Part shown: piece by piece, positions 1 to 10,600 of the stretch
Layout: each line of letters starts with the position of its first letter
Position numbering within the stretch: the stretch's first letter is position 1
Translations under genes and position numbers: made by a program
DNA from: Glaciecola flavus
GTDB lineage: Bacteria; Pseudomonadota; Gammaproteobacteria; Enterobacterales; Alteromonadaceae
Direction: 5' to 3'
Length of the DNA stretch: 64,000 nucleotides
Assembly (NCBI RefSeq): GCF_042646125.1
Contig: NZ_JBHRSW010000014.1
Span: 124,001-188,000 of the forward strand
Notes under the pieces: model-generated
Database searches by the model: none
What the model was told of the DNA's origin: nothing
Seen by the model: only the letters and a program-made list of their open reading frames with translations

Positions 1-2
1 AC

Positions 3-59
3 CTACTAGAAGATGCTAGGCACCAAACCGAAGAAGCAGTTTCACTATTTGTTGAATAG
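3..59 (+). CDS. C-terminal tail of an unidentified gene (partial)
   Basis: An open frame runs in from the left edge and ends at TAG 57-59. It encodes a tail of about 18 residues (LLEDARHQTEEAVSLFVE). The next gene starts only 6 nt after this stop, the spacing expected of genes in one operon, which supports a real gene end here. Too little is present to name the protein. Confidence 0.45.
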   Translation, partial: LLEDARHQTEEAVSLFVE

Positions 60-65
60 CTTTTT

Positions 66-866
66 ATGAACTCTAAGATACCTTTGCACTTTGCACACGC
101 CAATGGCTTTCCGGCAGGTTCGTATCGAAAATTGTTCAAGCATCTAGATTCATCTTATCAAGTGTTTGCCTTAGAAAAATTTGCACATGACCCTCGATAC
201 CCATTAAATAACGATTGGCATAACCAAGCAGAGGAGCTGGTGGATTATATCCGCATGCATACTCAGCAACCTGTTATTGCCGTGGGACATAGCTTTGGCG
301 CAACGATATCGTATATTGCTGCTTGCAAGTATCCTCAGTACTTCAGATCCCTGATTATGCTCGACCCTCCATTAATGACTGGGCTTGCTAGGTATTTATT
401 TAAATGGGTAAAAAGAACAAAACTTATTGATAAAGTCACGCCGGCAGGGACGACAAAATATCGAAATTCGCAGTGGCATCGCTCAACTGACTTACACGCC
501 TATTTTGCATCTAAAGCTTTGTTTAGAAACATCGATCACGAGTGTATAAAGGATTATATCAAAGCGGCAATCCATACTCGCGACGACCGATATGAATTGA
601 GTTTTGACAAAAACATTGAGGCGGAGGTATTTCGCACCATTCCCTCAAATATTACTGAGTTCAAAGGGCAGTTGCGTATACCTGCAGCACTGCTGACAGG
701 GCAATTTACGAATGTTTGCGTGCCAACCTTACGGCGGCCGTTTTTAAAACAAAACCCAAATGTACAACACCTAGAAATTTCAAAGGGAGGCCATATGTTT
801 CCCTTAGAGCAACCAATACATGTGGCTCAGCTTATTAATCAATTGTTGGGTGATTGGCATCATTAA
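66..866 (+). CDS. alpha/beta-fold hydrolase
   Basis: This 266-residue protein has the layout of a soluble alpha/beta hydrolase. Near the N terminus is an HANGFPAGSY segment (oxyanion-hole region). The nucleophile elbow GHSFG lies at residues 74-78 with Ser76, and the C-terminal GGHMFPLE supplies the likely catalytic His243. The strand that normally carries the catalytic acid reads TGQFTNVCVP (residues 211-220), with Asn216 where many relatives have Asp. Either another acidic residue serves or activity is altered. No signal peptide is visible, so it is probably cytoplasmic. It starts 6 nt after the preceding gene, suggesting co-transcription. The substrate cannot be deduced. Confidence 0.85.
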   Translation: MNSKIPLHFAHANGFPAGSYRKLFKHLDSSYQVFALEKFAHDPRYPLNNDWHNQAEELVDYIRMHTQQPVIAVGHSFGATISYIAACKYPQYFRSLIMLDPPLMTGLARYLFKWVKRTKLIDKVTPAGTTKYRNSQWHRSTDLHAYFASKALFRNIDHECIKDYIKAAIHTRDDRYELSFDKNIEAEVFRTIPSNITEFKGQLRIPAALLTGQFTNVCVPTLRRPFLKQNPNVQHLEISKGGHMFPLEQPIHVAQLINQLLGDWHH

Positions 867-887
867 CCTGATGTAATTATTGCCAAA

Positions 888-907
888 GGTACAAACCGTT
901 TTGTACC
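888..907. terminator. possible hairpin between convergent genes
   Basis: GGTACAAA (888-895) pairs with TTTGTACC (900-907) across a 4-nt loop. It lies between the stops of the hydrolase gene (+) and glgC (-). There is no long T tract, so its role as a bidirectional terminator is only plausible. Confidence 0.35.
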
Positions 908-967
908 CCTTACCAATCAATCATCAGTGTTATTGCGCGACTGAACGAAGCTTAATCGATAGCGCTT

Positions 968-2239
968 CTATTGAGTGTTTTCAATGTCGAGCTGTTCAAT
1001 CATTTCGCGTGTCACAAGTACAACACCGCCTGAGGATACTCTAAACCCTCTCGCTTTATCATGCTCATGATCCAAACCGATTTCCATTTCATCTGGGATA
1101 ATGCAACCTCGGTCAATAATGGCTTTTTTGATCTTACAACTTTGCCCAATTTCGACGTTAGGCAGTACAACTGCTTCTTCTACAACGCTATAGGATTTGA
1201 CTCTTACGTTGCTAAAGCAAATACTTCGGCGCAAGGTCGCGCCAGATATAATACAACCGCCCGATACAACCGAATTTAAAGCCTCACCTCGGCGGTTATC
1301 TTCTTCCCATACAAATTTGGCGGGAGGAAGCTGTTCCTGATAAGTCCAGATTGGCCAGTCAGTATCATAAAGGTTTAATTCTGGAATAGGCGCCACAAGT
1401 TCCATGTTAGCCTCCCAAAAGCTATCCAATGTACCTACATCGCGCCAATATGCGTCATTCATGGCACTTTTTCTAAAATCAAAGGCCAGTACTTTGTGAT
1501 TGTTGATAATGCTGGGAATGATATCTTTGCCAAAATCATGGGCAGAGCCAGAAGAGCTCGCATCTTTTTCAAGTTGTTGGAACAAGAAATCCGTGTCAAA
1601 AACATAGTTACCCATCGACGCAAGGCAATAATCGGGATCGTTATGCAAACGGGCAGGGTTAGCGGGTTTTTCAATAAAGTCTGTGACGCGGTTGTCTTCG
1701 TCTACTGTCAATACACCAAAGGCATTGGCAGCAGTCTCAACTGGCACTGACATACATGAAACCGTCATTTTGGCACCCGATTCAACATGCTGAGCAAGCA
1801 TTGGACCATAGTCCATTTTATAAATATGGTCGCCCGATAAAATAATGACATATTTGGGCAATTCGTCACGGACGATATCGATATTTTGAAAAACGGCGTC
1901 TGCTGTACCTTGATACCAGTCGTCTGAAAAGCGCTGAGAAGCAGGCAAGATTTCGATAGACTCACCCAATTCCTTCTTGAAATGCCCCCAACCTCTAACC
2001 AAGTGTCGGATGAGAGAGTGTGACTTGTATTGGGTCAATACGCCCACTCGTCGAATACCGCTATTAATGCAATTGGAAAGAGGGAAATCAATAATGCGGA
2101 ATTTTCCGCCAAAATATAAGGCTGGTTTAGCGCGCCAATCGGTTAGCTCATGTAAGCGAGACCCTCGTCCGCCTGCAAGTACTAGGGCATAGGTGTCTCG
2201 GGTAAGGTTACTGATATAACGATTGTTATTTTTTGACAT
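968..2239 (-). CDS. glgC: glucose-1-phosphate adenylyltransferase (ADP-glucose pyrophosphorylase)
   Basis: The 423-residue product makes ADP-glucose from ATP and glucose-1-phosphate, the committed step of bacterial glycogen synthesis. The nucleotidyltransferase signature AGGRGSRL is at residues 22-29. It is followed by RAKPALYFGGKFRIIDFPLS, containing the arginine and lysine contacts typical of GlgC. The C-terminal part forms the left-handed beta-helix repeats seen in the family. Length is normal (E. coli 431). No glgA, glgB or glgP lies next to it, so it stands apart from a classical glg operon. It is last in the minus-strand series after the HMG-CoA lyase gene, with a gap of about 60 nt. 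Confidence 0.96.
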   Translation of the reverse strand: MSKNNNRYISNLTRDTYALVLAGGRGSRLHELTDWRAKPALYFGGKFRIIDFPLSNCINSGIRRVGVLTQYKSHSLIRHLVRGWGHFKKELGESIEILPASQRFSDDWYQGTADAVFQNIDIVRDELPKYVIILSGDHIYKMDYGPMLAQHVESGAKMTVSCMSVPVETAANAFGVLTVDEDNRVTDFIEKPANPARLHNDPDYCLASMGNYVFDTDFLFQQLEKDASSSGSAHDFGKDIIPSIINNHKVLAFDFRKSAMNDAYWRDVGTLDSFWEANMELVAPIPELNLYDTDWPIWTYQEQLPPAKFVWEEDNRRGEALNSVVSGGCIISGATLRRSICFSNVRVKSYSVVEEAVVLPNVEIGQSCKIKKAIIDRGCIIPDEMEIGLDHEHDKARGFRVSSGGVVLVTREMIEQLDIENTQ

Positions 2240-2300
2240 GTACCATCCTCTTCAAATTGCATCATTCATGGTATATAAACATTTTAGGCAAGGCCAGTGA

Positions 2301-3212
2301 TTAATGTGATCTTTGTTTTGCGATCATAGCCTTGCCGACTTTTGATTCGTTGCTTCGTTGTAACAATTTACTTATTTTATCCCCAACTAATGTGAGTGTA
2401 GACAAGTTGACTCCAGTTTCAATGCCCATATCGTTCAGCAGGTAAACTAAATCTTCCGTGGCCACATTGCCAGTGGCACCTTTGGCAAAGGGGCAGCCGC
2501 CCAATCCCGCAACAGAACTGTCAAAAGTAGCAATACCGTGTTGCAAACCCACCAATACATTAGCCAGTGCCTGACCATAGGTGTTGTGCATGTGCAGCGC
2601 CAACTTATCTGCCGAAATACGCGATAGAACTTGAGATAAAAGTCTTGACGTTTTTATCGCTGTCGCTGTGCCTAAAGTATCGCCCAAGGATATCTCTTTA
2701 CAACCAGCAGCGAGGAGGCTCTCGCAAAGCACTAACACCGTTGCTGGCGAGACGGCGCCTTCATATGGGCAGTCAACTGCGCACGACACATAACCTCGCA
2801 AGGGAATATCGAATTGCGTTGCTAAAGAGGCAATTTGTGTTATTCGTTCGACACTTTGCGCTATTGAGCAGTTCAAATTATTTTTAGAAAATGCTTCAGA
2901 AGCCGAAACAATCACAGCCACTTCATTTACTTGGCAAGCTATTGCTCTTTTCATACCCGAAGTGTTTGGAACAAGTGCACTGTATACCGGCTTCTCGAAA
3001 TGCTTGAGTTTTAGAAATACTTCATCGGTGTTATCCATTTGCGGCACTTTTGATGGAGAAACAAAACTTCCAGCTTCTATATGCCTAAGTCCGCATTGGC
3101 TTAGCGCATCGATTAACCATAGTTTTTCTTGTACAGTTAGGCACAGTTTTTCGTTCTGAAGACCATCTCTTGGACCCACTTCAACTATTTTTACGGAGCT
3201 TGGGTAATTCAT
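2301..3212 (-). CDS. mvaB: hydroxymethylglutaryl-CoA lyase
   Basis: This 303-residue TIM-barrel protein of the HMGL-like family cleaves HMG-CoA to acetyl-CoA and acetoacetate, the last step of leucine degradation. The N-terminal EVGPRDGLQNE (residues 11-21) is the family hallmark, with the catalytic Arg15/Asp16 pair. LHMHNTYG supplies the metal-binding histidines. GLGGCPFAKGATGN (from residue 236) carries the catalytic loop Cys240. In many relatives the gene sits in a liu/leucine-catabolism cluster. Here it is isolated between glgC and a DUF342 gene, so the pathway partners must lie elsewhere. Confidence 0.94.
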   Translation of the reverse strand: MNYPSSVKIVEVGPRDGLQNEKLCLTVQEKLWLIDALSQCGLRHIEAGSFVSPSKVPQMDNTDEVFLKLKHFEKPVYSALVPNTSGMKRAIACQVNEVAVIVSASEAFSKNNLNCSIAQSVERITQIASLATQFDIPLRGYVSCAVDCPYEGAVSPATVLVLCESLLAAGCKEISLGDTLGTATAIKTSRLLSQVLSRISADKLALHMHNTYGQALANVLVGLQHGIATFDSSVAGLGGCPFAKGATGNVATEDLVYLLNDMGIETGVNLSTLTLVGDKISKLLQRSNESKVGKAMIAKQRSH

Positions 3213-3247
3213 ACTGCCTTAATTTGTGGAGCATGGATACATAGACC

Positions 3248-4891
3248 TTAAATGATAGGTTCATATTTCCACTGTTTGTCTAAATATGCAATACGAGAGC
3301 GTAAAAACTCTTTTTCCGCCTTCCAAACGCGGTTATTCAGTTTGATCGTTACCCCAGGATATAGCTCTTGGTATGCCAGTACTCGAGCGGTTTCTTCAAA
3401 CATGTTTTTTGCGTCACGCAATTCTTTTTCTACACTAATTAGCCAGTTCAGTAGGTAGCGTTCAGATTCTATTTTACTATTGAGCGTGGAAAGTTTTGGT
3501 AAGATTGAATCGTGAATTCGCTTATTATTGACTTCACTCAGTTTTATTTCGTGATCGGCGTTATTTTTTTGTAAGGCGGACAACATCTCTAATACACCAT
3601 CAAAACGCTTGCAAAGAGCGTTATAGGCTTCGCTGTAGTCAATTTCAAGACTGGAACCTGAGACTGCGCCTATACAGCCAGCGCGCACTATGCCAGCGCA
3701 TTGAAGTTTACTTGCAAATAGTTTTCCACGCGGTTTTTTAGGATTGCCAATCGTGATAGTGCCTTTACACCTCACTTTTGAGTACGCGAGTTGTTTGAAA
3801 ACAGTTAAATTTTTACCCGTCTTTATATCTAAGCCCTGACCGTGCTGAATACATACGTTACCATCAGCATAAAGCTGACAATCACCATCTTCCATTTTGC
3901 CGGTCGCCCCTTGAGTAATAATGATGTCTCCTCCCGCTTTTATGAGCGCTGATTCAACAAAGCCATTCACGGTTACATCGCCATCTGCAATGATTTGCAT
4001 TTGTTCGGTGACATCGCCGTTTACAATCACCGCACCTTTGTAATGCACATTGCCCGTTCGCACATTCACGCCTTTAGTGACGAAAGTATCATCAATATTC
4101 ATTACAAATTTTTCAAACTTTGGCAGCCCGACCACAGATGCACGAATCAAGTTATCATCTTGCTTGTCTATATGGGTGTTTCTTCCTAACTTAATGTGAT
4201 GCCATTCGCCTGGGTCAGCATTGACAGGATGATTTTTAACGGTAAATCCAATTCTACCTGTTGTGGGCGCAACTCGTCTTGCTACTGCTGTTCCTGCAGG
4301 TACACAAACTATTTCCCCGAGGTCACGCATGTCTACTTTGTCGTTGTCTACTTTTTGTGGGCTTAATACGCGATCAAGTGCATTTTGAACTAAGGGTATT
4401 ATCCGAGATGATTTACCTCGTCTAGGTGGCAGGCCAATTGCCACGATATCGCCATGTTTACTGCCAGGTACACCAGCAATGGCACTATTTATCAATTTAT
4501 TTATGCGTTTACGACTGATACCCCTCACAACGCCTTGTTTGTGTAAATAATCGACAATCTCATCGACACTCGGCGTGTCGCCTTGGTAAGCAGAAGTAAT
4601 TACGAGTTCTATACTCATATGATCTTTTGAGGCATGTGTACTCAACTCAGCGTCTCTGTATTCTCCAATTCGCCAAGTGATCATATTCATTTTGCCTTCT
4701 TCTCTTGCGGTATTTACCGTACCTGCAAGTTCAGATATCGCATTTTTAAGTATGAAAAAATTACAATGTGGGGTTGTCTTAATATAGTTAATGAAAAGCT
4801 CAGGTTTGAATGTGTCTTCGAGAAGCAAAGGGTCAACTTCTACTTCAAGCTGTCTCTTTTCTGCATTTTCAATAAAAGTGATGCCTTTCAT
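3248..4891 (-). CDS. FapA (DUF342) family protein
   Basis: The 547-residue product matches the FapA/DUF342 family as I recognise it. The central half is rich in GDV/ADGDVTVNG-type repeats (for example around NGDVTEQMQIIADGDVTVNG), as in a right-handed beta-helix. A C-terminal coiled-coil-like stretch follows (QKNNADHEIKLSEV onward). The N-terminal part (about residues 1-190) resembles the extra domain found in gammaproteobacterial versions. There is no signal peptide, so it is cytoplasmic. The biochemical role of the family is poorly defined; some members bind polar or signalling factors. It lies 20 nt downstream of sbcB and is probably co-transcribed with it. Confidence 0.8.
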   Translation of the reverse strand: MKGITFIENAEKRQLEVEVDPLLLEDTFKPELFINYIKTTPHCNFFILKNAISELAGTVNTAREEGKMNMITWRIGEYRDAELSTHASKDHMSIELVITSAYQGDTPSVDEIVDYLHKQGVVRGISRKRINKLINSAIAGVPGSKHGDIVAIGLPPRRGKSSRIIPLVQNALDRVLSPQKVDNDKVDMRDLGEIVCVPAGTAVARRVAPTTGRIGFTVKNHPVNADPGEWHHIKLGRNTHIDKQDDNLIRASVVGLPKFEKFVMNIDDTFVTKGVNVRTGNVHYKGAVIVNGDVTEQMQIIADGDVTVNGFVESALIKAGGDIIITQGATGKMEDGDCQLYADGNVCIQHGQGLDIKTGKNLTVFKQLAYSKVRCKGTITIGNPKKPRGKLFASKLQCAGIVRAGCIGAVSGSSLEIDYSEAYNALCKRFDGVLEMLSALQKNNADHEIKLSEVNNKRIHDSILPKLSTLNSKIESERYLLNWLISVEKELRDAKNMFEETARVLAYQELYPGVTIKLNNRVWKAEKEFLRSRIAYLDKQWKYEPII

Positions 4892-4911
4892 TTTAGCAAG
4901 ATCCTCTTAAT

Positions 4912-6372
4912 TCATAACGATGCCACATACAATTCCAAAGACTTCAATAGCCTCAGTTTTTTGTGATCATCGGCGTACAATGTCGCGAGTTCAGAGAGCT
5001 TCTGCATAAAGCGTTCGGCATTCATATTATTATCGTTTTCAATATTGTTTGACACTATTCTTTGTTGGCGATGCATTTGCCATTTATTCTGAAACTCAAA
5101 CCCCAGCGATGCTGGATAGTTGCGTCCCTGATAGTGAAATAGCTGCTGTTTATATAAATCGCTCTCAATTTCATCGTACAGCAAAGATAGCTCATCTGGC
5201 GACGCATTTCTTACTTTTTCCATCCACTTGTTATCGGCCGGTGAGGGAAATTCTCTAGCGTAAAGTAAAGTGTCGACGTTTGACCTTGTCTTGTCAGCGT
5301 CTTTTCTGTAGTCGAGGGAAAAGACATTAACTAAGAGTGTAGGTAAAAATGCAGATTCTTTGAGCTTTTTATAGTTGCTTAAACACTTTTCCCGTTGAAT
5401 CCCTAAGCGCTCTGCATTGACTTCATCAAGCATTTTGGCAGGTGCCACGAACGGGCACTTATTAACCGAAACTAGGTGTACGCCAGGACGCTCGCCTGTA
5501 AAAGTTTTGTCGTACATGGCTGCAATGAGCGTTTCTTCGTTGTTCTCAAGTAACAAATCGCTTGGCTTACTTAGGTCAACACAAATTATTGCATTCTTAT
5601 TTGTCGGATGCGGTGCTATTGGCATCATCCACGTGCAGGCACCTTGGCGTGCAGAAATGAAGCCTGAAACATGTACAAAAGGTTTTTGATTAGCAATGTC
5701 TATTTGTGCCAGTACTTTGTGTTTATGCCTGAGTTGCCAATAAAAGTCGTACAGTTTGGGGTGATGTGTTTTTATCAGTTTAGCGATAGCGATGGTGGCA
5801 TATACATCAGAAAGCGCGTCGTGCGCTGATTCATGCTCTATGTCGTTTGCTTTTGTGAGGTCTTCTAGTTTAAAACTGGGTCTGCCATCTTCGTGTTCTG
5901 GCCACACGATACCTTCTGGCCTGAGCGCATAGGCTGCTCTGACTAAGTCAATGACGTCCCAACGGCTATTTCCGTTAGCGTACTCGCGCGAGTAAACAGG
6001 ATAAAAGTTACGGTAGAACATATGGCGGCTAACTTCGTCGTCAAACTTTATACTGTTGTAGCCAGCGTTGCAGGTATTAGCTAAAGACATTTCTGCGTAC
6101 ACTTTTTGACAGAATTCTGCCTCAATATACCCGTCACGAAGTGTTTGCTGAGGAGTAATACCGGTCACTAAGCAAGCCTCTGGATGGGGCAAATAATCAT
6201 TCGGAATTTGACAAAACCAATTCAGTGGCTTTCCAATAATGTTTAAGTTTTCGTCTGTCCTAATCGCGGCAAACTGTGCCGGAAAATCCAACTGAGGATT
6301 CACACCCCACGTCTCATAATCGTGCCATAAAATACTATTGCGATCTAAATTATTACCTTGAATATTTTGCAT
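4912..6372 (-). CDS. sbcB: exodeoxyribonuclease I
   Basis: ExoI is a processive 3'-5' single-strand DNA exonuclease used in recombination and mismatch repair. The 486-residue length fits (E. coli 475). The DEDDh catalytic set is visible: DYE (residues 18-20, with Asp18 and Glu20), YNSIKFDDE around 105-113, and HDALSDVYA with His184 and Asp189. The C-terminal half is the SH3-like/helical extension specific to ExoI, which binds ssDNA and SSB. The ATG lies after a 640-nt AT-rich spacer and heads the minus-strand run sbcB, fapA-like, mvaB and glgC. Confidence 0.95.
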   Translation of the reverse strand: MQNIQGNNLDRNSILWHDYETWGVNPQLDFPAQFAAIRTDENLNIIGKPLNWFCQIPNDYLPHPEACLVTGITPQQTLRDGYIEAEFCQKVYAEMSLANTCNAGYNSIKFDDEVSRHMFYRNFYPVYSREYANGNSRWDVIDLVRAAYALRPEGIVWPEHEDGRPSFKLEDLTKANDIEHESAHDALSDVYATIAIAKLIKTHHPKLYDFYWQLRHKHKVLAQIDIANQKPFVHVSGFISARQGACTWMMPIAPHPTNKNAIICVDLSKPSDLLLENNEETLIAAMYDKTFTGERPGVHLVSVNKCPFVAPAKMLDEVNAERLGIQREKCLSNYKKLKESAFLPTLLVNVFSLDYRKDADKTRSNVDTLLYAREFPSPADNKWMEKVRNASPDELSLLYDEIESDLYKQQLFHYQGRNYPASLGFEFQNKWQMHRQQRIVSNNIENDNNMNAERFMQKLSELATLYADDHKKLRLLKSLELYVASL

Positions 6373-7018
6373 TAATTATTAGCGTCTGTTGATCTTAGTT
6401 GGTTTAGGGTACGAATCTCACACATTCTAGGGCATTTGTCCTTAAGCGTTAACTGTTAATTGATACAGAATTGAGGCGCAGGGTGCATCAGCGTATATAT
6501 GTTCACCAATAGGGTAAATTTAGCAAATGAGTGAATTGATAAACTGTTGCATAAATTAATTTATCTAAATACCGAGTTTAGGGCGTTTCTGGATGGAGCG
6601 GCTTATTATGAGTTTAGCTTAAATAGGAATAGGCGTAGGCAAAATGTATCTATAAGTGTGATCGCCTGTGTTGTGTAATGAAAGTAATAAAATCAATTGA
6701 AACAATTATTTAAGCAAGCGGTTATAAGTAAGTTATTGATTTTAAAACTAGTCGATTTGGATATTACAAGGCGTATTTTAAGATTAAAATTATATACACA
6801 CCGCGCGTCAAACATTTGACACTGTGTGGATGCTAACAACAGGCCTTGCTTTAAAAAATTCCAATAACTATAAAGTATAGGTTAGGGTTTATTTATTCCT
6901 AATAGCTATAAAAATTATGAGGGATTTGAAGATAAACTATACATGGTTCATCGAATATTACGACAAGACTACTTCGTAAAGCTTGATCGAACCACCAAAA
7001 ACGAACGGGAGAGAGCTA
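6373..7018. other. AT-rich intergenic region
   Basis: About 645 nt separate the divergent sbcB and a small hypothetical gene. It is clearly more AT-rich than its surroundings and full of stops in all frames. I recognise no RNA gene, repeat family or convincing operator. It must contain the sbcB promoter and probably that of the small gene at 7019. Confidence 0.6.
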
Positions 7019-7267
7019 ATGAACGAATCAGCACAATTTGATACACAAGACGAGTATGTGAGCCAATATTTCGTTGGTAACTCTACGAATGGTGGTGTGG
7101 TGGCTCCGTTTTTTTCAATGAGAAAGCTACGTTTAGTATACAACGAGTTAATGGGTTCGAACGATTTTGAATTTACTAGCTTTGAAGATTTTAAACAAAA
7201 TGTCTTGTCTTCAGTGGCACCTCAAATGGAATTAAGTAAGTGGCAAGCGATTGCATCGCGGCGTTAA
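7019..7267 (+). CDS. small hypothetical protein
   Basis: I do not recognise this 82-residue acidic protein. The ATG at 7019 is chosen because GGGAGAG lies just upstream (7008-7014). An in-frame TTG at 6983 would add 12 residues without a ribosome-binding site. The sequence is mixed polar and aromatic (for example FVGNSTNGGVVAPFFSMRKL, then FEFTSFEDFKQNVLSS). It has no signal peptide, no membrane segment and no cysteine, suggesting a small folded cytoplasmic protein. It stands alone in an AT-rich region. Confidence 0.6.
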   Translation: MNESAQFDTQDEYVSQYFVGNSTNGGVVAPFFSMRKLRLVYNELMGSNDFEFTSFEDFKQNVLSSVAPQMELSKWQAIASRR

Positions 7268-7405
7268 TACTGAGAAGTTTGTAAGATATTGGCTATTTTT
7301 GCTTGAACGACATTCAAACTATAACTTGCTATGCAGTAAAAGCAATTTTACGTGGCGCTGCATTACTTAAAAAATCTAAGAGGTCAATCAACTTAGTTTT
7401 CATGG

Positions 7406-7606
7406 ATGGGTATGGCAACTGCTTTAGCAGGAACGTGTGTTGTGGCAGATGCTTGCAACGCTTTCAAGAAGAAACCTCAAACTTCTCGAAGACAAAAGCC
7501 TTGTTTGCAGACAAAAACTGTCGCCAATAAAAGCAGCCAGCGCTTAAAATCGGAGCACAAAGGATTGTCCCCGAACCTTTTTATCACTACAATTCACCCT
7601 GATTAA
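7406..7606 (+). CDS. doubtful small ORF
   Basis: A 66-residue frame opens with MGMATALAGTCVVADACNAF and continues with a basic stretch (FKKKPQTSRRQKP). It overlaps another frame (7303-7530, TTG start) in a different phase. There is no clear ribosome-binding site and no recognisable domain. It could be a short real gene, a decayed gene whose two halves are in different frames, or chance. The 7268-7649 spacer otherwise shows nothing I can identify. Confidence 0.2.
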   Translation: MGMATALAGTCVVADACNAFKKKPQTSRRQKPCLQTKTVANKSSQRLKSEHKGLSPNLFITTIHPD

Positions 7607-7649
7607 CTTACCTTTGAACCTTTTTTACTCCCTCATATAATAATTATTA

Positions 7650-10600
7650 ATGATCGATTTTGATTTTGAAAAAGCACTCTCTGTATGTGCATGTAAGGAT
7701 AAACATCGCCTAACGCGTGAGTATAACGCGATGAAAAATGCTGTGGATGGCGATGTTCCACAAGAAAAAATTGAAAAATTTTTAAATAAAATTGCCGATT
7801 CTCAAGATTTTGTAAAACATCGGCAATCGATTTTGCCCCATATTGAATACCCAGCATTACCCGTATCTGAGAGAAAGGATGAAATTAAGCAGCTCATCCG
7901 TGACCATCAAGTTGTCATTATTGCTGGGGAGACCGGATCGGGAAAAACGACGCAAATCCCTAAAATGTGTCTTGAGTTGGGGCGTGGAGTTCATGGCTAC
8001 ATTGGTCATACACAACCTCGGCGTTTGGCTGCACGCAGTGTGGCTAATAGGATTGCAGAAGAAATAAAGTCTTCTCTAGGTGAAAAAGTCGGTTTCAAGG
8101 TTAGATTTAGCGACAAGGTAAGTGATAACAGTCTAGTAAAATTAATGACTGATGGTATTTTACTTGCAGAAATACAAGCAGATCGTTACTTAAATCAATA
8201 TGACACAATAATTATTGATGAAGCGCATGAACGAAGCCTCAACATTGATTTTATCCTAGGTTATTTAAAACGTTTACTACCTAAACGCCCTGATCTTAAA
8301 CTCATCATCACCTCAGCTACAATTGACCCGGAGCGCTTTTCTAAGCATTTTAATGATGCGCCGATTATTGAAGTCAGTGGCCGTACGTATCCAGTTGAGA
8401 TAAGGTATAAAGATCCAGTTGACTATGACAATGAAGATCAACTCGGTCTTATTGGCTTGGCGGTCGATGAGTTGATGCGCGAAGCGCCTGGCGACATTCT
8501 CGTATTCTTGTCGGGTGAGCGTGATATTCGCGATGCACAAGATGTGTTGCAGAAAAGGCAATATAGAAATACGCGCATTTTGCCCCTATATGCGCGTTTA
8601 TCGTCCAATGAACAGCAAGCAATATTCTCTCCTTCCAGCGCTCGACGGATTATTTTATCAACCAATGTTGCCGAAACCTCGCTAACTGTCCCGGGTATCA
8701 AATACGTTGTTGATACTGGTTATGCGCGGATATCTCGTTACAGCGCGCGCAGCAAAATACAACGTTTACCGATAGAAGCTATTTCTCAGGCATCTGCCAA
8801 TCAACGATCAGGACGTTGTGGACGCTTGTCCGACGGTATTGCCATTCGCTTGTATAGTGAGGCCGATTACGAGAGTAGAGACAATTTTACTGATCCTGAA
8901 ATTCTTCGAACGCATTTGTCGAGTGTTATTTTGCAGATGCTGTCTTTGGGTTTAGGGAACATTAAACAATTTCCTTTTGTACAAGCACCGGACGAGAGAC
9001 AAATTAACGATGGTATTAAACTCCTAGAAGAGCTAAATGCGATTACCCGAAAGCAACAAGCATGGCGCTTAACGGATATCGGGCGGCGTATGGCGAAATT
9101 ACCATTAGATCCTCGATACGCCCGTATGTTAATTGAGGCTGCCAATCACGATGCCGTGAAAGAGGTGGCGATTATTACTGCAGGCTTAAGTGTACAAGAT
9201 CCGCGAGAAAGGCCACAGGAAAAACAACAACAAGCTGATACTGCACATGCTGAATTTAAAGATAAAGATTCCGATCTCATTAGCTTATTGAATTTATGGA
9301 ATAGTTTTAGGCAACAACAAAATGCCTTGAGCAATAAACAATTGCGCTTATGGTGCAAGCAGCGTTTTCTTCATTTTCAGCGCATGCGTGAGTGGCAAGA
9401 TATTGTCAGCCAAATCAAACAAACGCTTGTGTCAGTTAATTTGCGCTTAAACACGCAGCCTGCTGTCTATGAGGCTGTTCATCGCTCAATTGCGGTAGGT
9501 CTTTTGTCACAAATAGGTTTGAAAGATAAGAACAAGGTGTACTTAGGTTGTCGAAACGCCCAATTCATGATTTTTCCAGGTTCGGGTGTGGCCAAAGCGC
9601 AACCAAAATGGTTGATGGCAGCAGAACTTGTTGAAACGTCCAAATTGTTTGCAAGGCAGGTCGCGAGCATTCAGGCTGAGTGGTTGGAGCCCATCAGTAC
9701 ACATATTGCCAAAAGCAATTATGCAGAGCCCTATTGGAGTATGGATAGAGGCTGTGCTCAGGCGTTTTTGACTATCACACTATTCGGTTTGCCAATTGTC
9801 AATCGTCGTCGTGTGGACTATTCGTCAATAGACCATGAGGTAAGCCGCGAATTATTTATTCGTGAAGCCTTAGTCTACGGTCATACTAGACTGAAATATG
9901 CATTTTTAAAGCACAACAGAGCACAAGTTGAAGCGGTAGAATTACTCGAGAAAAAGGCGCGGCGGCGGGATATTTTGGTTGATGAAGAAGTATTAACACA
10001 ATTTTATCAAGGCAAAATCCCGCAGAATATTAACAATGAAGCAGATTTCAAAAAGTGGTGGCAAACTGCTTCACAGAAAACACCTGAATTTCTCAATTTC
10101 AACTATGAAGATCTCTTAAAAAAGACGCCTGATGGGATCAGTGAAGCTGATTACCCTGATGTGTGGGTTCAAGGTAATATACGGTTAAAATTGACCTATC
10201 ACTTTGAACCCAGTGAGTCGATGGATGGTGTGTGTTTACATGTTCCCATAAGCTTACTTAATCAGGTGCATGATATTGGGTTTGACTGGCTTGTTCCTGG
10301 TATGCGTCACGAGTTAGTCACCCATTTGATCAAAGCTTTACCTAAACGTTTAAGGCGAAACTTTGTACCTGCACCTGATTACGCGCATGCCTGCCTTGAA
10401 GATTTAAGTTCAGTGGATAAAAAAGGCGCGCCGGTCGCTTTGCTTGATGCACTTGCACAAAAATTATTCCGAATGTCCGGCACTCAGATAGCCATTGAGG
10501 ACTTTGTGCTTGAAAACTTACCCTCTCATTTGCAGTTCAATTTTGCTGTCGTGAATGAAAAGGGAAAAATCATTGCTAACGATAAATCTCTCATACAATT

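Noticed and set aside
7303..7530. 75-residue ORF starting with TTG
   Set aside because: It has no ribosome-binding site and no recognisable domain, and it overlaps another doubtful frame.
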